From an uncultured Lachnospiraceae bacterium (GTDB lineage Bacteria; Bacillota; Clostridia; Lachnospirales; Lachnospiraceae): a DNA stretch of 26,488 nt. The position numbers and the translations under genes were made by a program. Positions 24,843-26,488 of the stretch are shown here, one piece after another; positions within the stretch are counted from its first letter, which is position 1, and each line of letters opens with the position of its first letter. The notes under the pieces were generated by a model. That model was not told the origin of the DNA. It saw only the letters and a list, made by a program, of their open reading frames with translations, and did no database searches. Location of the stretch: the NCBI GenBank assembly GCA_910588965.1, contig CAJUSO010000045.1, forward strand, positions 1 through 26,488. Reading direction: 5' to 3'.

Positions 24843-26405
24843 TTAATACCCTAATCCCCGATCGATTACCGTCCCGTCCACCGCATTAACCGTTAGGAAG
24901 CTTTGGTTTGAATGCTCCCCGGAATTCTTGCTTTCATACTCTTCGCCCTTTATATCAAACCCGCCGAAGAAATCCCACACCGGCACCAGAAGCCCTTTGT
25001 CATTCTCTGTAGACGGATCATAAATGCGGCTGTACCCCAAGGTGATTTTCCGGATATTGTATGTCCTTTGCTGCTCATAATCGGAAATATCCGCATTGGA
25101 CACCTCCATCATCTGTTCATAAATTTTCATAATGCTGCCAAAATCCATCATTTTAACATTTTTTGTCTGTATTTCCCCAACCTCATAGGGGCAGCAGATT
25201 TCTACGCTCTGGATGCCGTCGTCGCCCACTACGACGTCACACCTCTCATAGCCCCAGGGCTCCAGGGTACTGTCCATATCCTCCAGCCCCCCGCCATAGG
25301 AATCCGTATAAGTCAGGGGCGCACCGTCCAATACCCTTGTAAAATGGAAATAATAGCCCCCATCAATTGCCGAATCCTCCTTTGACCAATCTTCCCCGCG
25401 GCGGAATACGGCATAATCCCATCCATACACTTCCCAATCCCAGCCCAGCTTCTTCACCGGTTCCTCCGCCATCTCCTGGGCGTCCTCCAGGGAAATGCCT
25501 GCCATTTCCTTCATGCGTTCCTCTGTCATGGTAACAGATTCGTCCCCTTCCCTGTCCAGCAGGTACTGCCCCTCCTGCCATGCGGTGTATTCCCTCGGGT
25601 CTGGCAAATCCTCGCGCTGCTTCTTGATATGAATAGTAATGCCAGGCCCAATCTCATGCTTGATATGGTATTCATAATTGCCATGGCTTGTTTCCACAAT
25701 GCCCCAGAAATCCTCATCCACTGCCTTCTGTGCCTCGTCACCCTTCCCATCCACATACTCCAGGCCAAAAGAAGGCTTCACCTCTTCCTTTAAGGCCTCA
25801 TCGGGCGCATTTTTCATGTCCTCTTCATCCCTGGCAATCAATGCATCAATGTCAAACATTAAATTCCCTTCCTCATCCGTCCCGTAATCATACGGATCCA
25901 GATTCCCTTCTGCCTTGTATTTCTTTAACCTGGTAATCTCCTCTTGGTAATCTTCCTTCGTCCACTCCGTATAAGAATACATATGGTACACCTTATCCCC
26001 CTCAAAAAACGCCTCTGTCACCCGGTCAATCATATCCTGGTCCGCCTCCATGGCAGATACCCCATAGGTATGCATGGCGCTGGCTTCTGGCAGGATAACT
26101 TCTGCATCCGTATTGATAACCAAAGCTCCCTCCTCATAGCTCGCTTGGTTTTCATAACGCTCTGGTGCGCCTAATAATTCCCGTAAGCGCCCTGCATCCG
26201 CCCCTTCTCCTGTCCCCTCCTGGCTCCCGTCTGCTGCGCCGCTGCTATCCGCTGCCGCATCTAATGCCTCATCTGCACTCTCATATTTCTTGAGGCTCGC
26301 CGCCCCCTTTTCCCTTACGATAGAATCCTTTGGCGTCTCCTGGCAGCCTGCCAAAAGGCTGGCGCAAAGGCACATTGCCGTAATTGCCATATATCTTTTT
26401 TTCAT
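24843..26405 (-). CDS. Large lipoprotein of unknown function
   Basis: This 520-residue exported lipoprotein has signal peptide MKKRYMAITAMCLCASLLAGC with lipobox LLAGC and lipidated Cys 21. A low-complexity acidic Ala/Ser/Gly stretch follows (about 45-72), then a long soluble domain rich in acidic and aromatic residues. The C-terminal part reads LLVPVWDFFGGFD and ends FLTVNAVDGTVIDRGLGY, resembling the end of PepSY/YycI-like strands, where a final beta hairpin carries NAVDGTVID. I cannot assign a firm family; DUF6034-type lipoproteins of Lachnospiraceae are a possible match. AAGGAGG precedes the ATG by 8 nt. It is first in the apparent operon with the ABC exporter and may bind its substrate or sense envelope state. 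Confidence 0.85.
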   Translation of the reverse strand: MKKRYMAITAMCLCASLLAGCQETPKDSIVREKGAASLKKYESADEALDAAADSSGAADGSQEGTGEGADAGRLRELLGAPERYENQASYEEGALVINTDAEVILPEASAMHTYGVSAMEADQDMIDRVTEAFFEGDKVYHMYSYTEWTKEDYQEEITRLKKYKAEGNLDPYDYGTDEEGNLMFDIDALIARDEEDMKNAPDEALKEEVKPSFGLEYVDGKGDEAQKAVDEDFWGIVETSHGNYEYHIKHEIGPGITIHIKKQREDLPDPREYTAWQEGQYLLDREGDESVTMTEERMKEMAGISLEDAQEMAEEPVKKLGWDWEVYGWDYAVFRRGEDWSKEDSAIDGGYYFHFTRVLDGAPLTYTDSYGGGLEDMDSTLEPWGYERCDVVVGDDGIQSVEICCPYEVGEIQTKNVKMMDFGSIMKIYEQMMEVSNADISDYEQQRTYNIRKITLGYSRIYDPSTENDKGLLVPVWDFFGGFDIKGEEYESKNSGEHSNQSFLTVNAVDGTVIDRGLGY

Positions 26406-26424
26406 CTGGAACCCTCCTTATCCT

Positions 26425-26453
26425 CCTAATCATTAGGCAATTGTTTAATTGCC
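26425..26453. promoter_or_regulatory. Two abutting palindromes in the lipoprotein leader (candidate operator)
   Basis: CCTAATCATTAGG (26425-26437) is a perfect 6+1+6 palindrome. GGCAATT (26436-26442) and AATTGCC (26447-26453) form a perfect 7-bp inverted repeat with a 4-nt spacer, sharing two bases with the first. AT-rich palindromes of this kind, next to an exporter operon, resemble MarR-family operators. The first palindrome also touches the upstream AGGAGG, so an effect on translation is possible. No clear promoter hexamers are seen in the 83 bp available. Confidence 0.5.
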
Positions 26454-26478
26454 AAACCCGTTGATTTTACGGGGTTTT
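26454..26478. repeat. GC-capped inverted repeat at the right edge
   Basis: On the plus strand AAACCCGT (26454-26461) and ACGGGGTTT (26469-26477) pair with one bulged base around a 7-nt loop and are followed by a T-rich tail on the plus strand. On the minus strand the tail is weak. It could be the terminator of a gene beyond the window or part of the leader structure of the lipoprotein gene. The window ends too soon to decide. Confidence 0.35.
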
Positions 26479-26488
26479 CTTGCTGTTT

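Overview
All recognisable genes lie on the minus strand, so transcription runs from high to low coordinates. Moderate GC, strong AGGAGG-type ribosome binding sites, a YesM/YesN-type two-component pair, LamG/GH43/Big_2 secreted enzymes and the N-terminus of ribosomal protein S12 (MPTFNQLVRKGR) at the left edge suggest a gut-type Clostridia genome, probably Lachnospiraceae. This is inferred from style, not from a search.

Region 1 (26488-19816) is a putative six-gene export or envelope operon. It encodes a large lipoprotein of unknown function, two ABC-2-like permeases, a BcrA-type ATPase, a secreted single-span protein with beta-sandwich (CARDB/NEW3-like) character, and a small single-span protein resembling the extracytoplasmic core domain of MacB/FtsX-type transporters. 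The last two look like external accessory parts supplied as separate chains. This is the best candidate here for an undescribed multi-component system.

Region 2 (19806-5441) holds two giant secreted glycoside hydrolases of about 2077 and 2539 residues. Each has a signal peptide, LamG domains, Ig-like domains, two GH43 five-bladed propellers with visible Asp/Asp/Glu catalytic sets, and a lysine-rich C-terminal array of Big_2 domains. GH43 activities are mostly on arabinose- or xylose-containing plant polysaccharides; the exact substrate cannot be read from the sequence. Each gene has its own sigma-A-like promoter, and the second ends in a clear intrinsic terminator. A probable 164-bp MITE-like element lies between that terminator and the next promoter.

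Region 3 (5112-152) is a sugar-sensing unit: a lipoprotein solute-binding protein, a YesM-like histidine kinase and a YesN-like AraC-type response regulator. No sugar permease genes are present. The simplest model is that oligosaccharides released by the GH43 enzymes are captured or sensed here and that the regulator controls the hydrolase genes. Region 4 (118-1) is the consensus promoter and first codons of rpsL, so the whole accessory locus abuts a ribosomal protein operon.

A recurring oddity is short tandem repeats: 51 bp x5 inside the kinase ATP lid, 70 bp x about 5 upstream of and overlapping the kinase start, 45 bp x3 near the start of the 20519-22366 gene, and 58 bp x2 upstream of a permease. 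Each unit contains a small GC-rich hairpin. Several long open frames begin within or upstream of these repeats or of promoters, so I moved four starts inward on ribosome-binding-site and promoter evidence.
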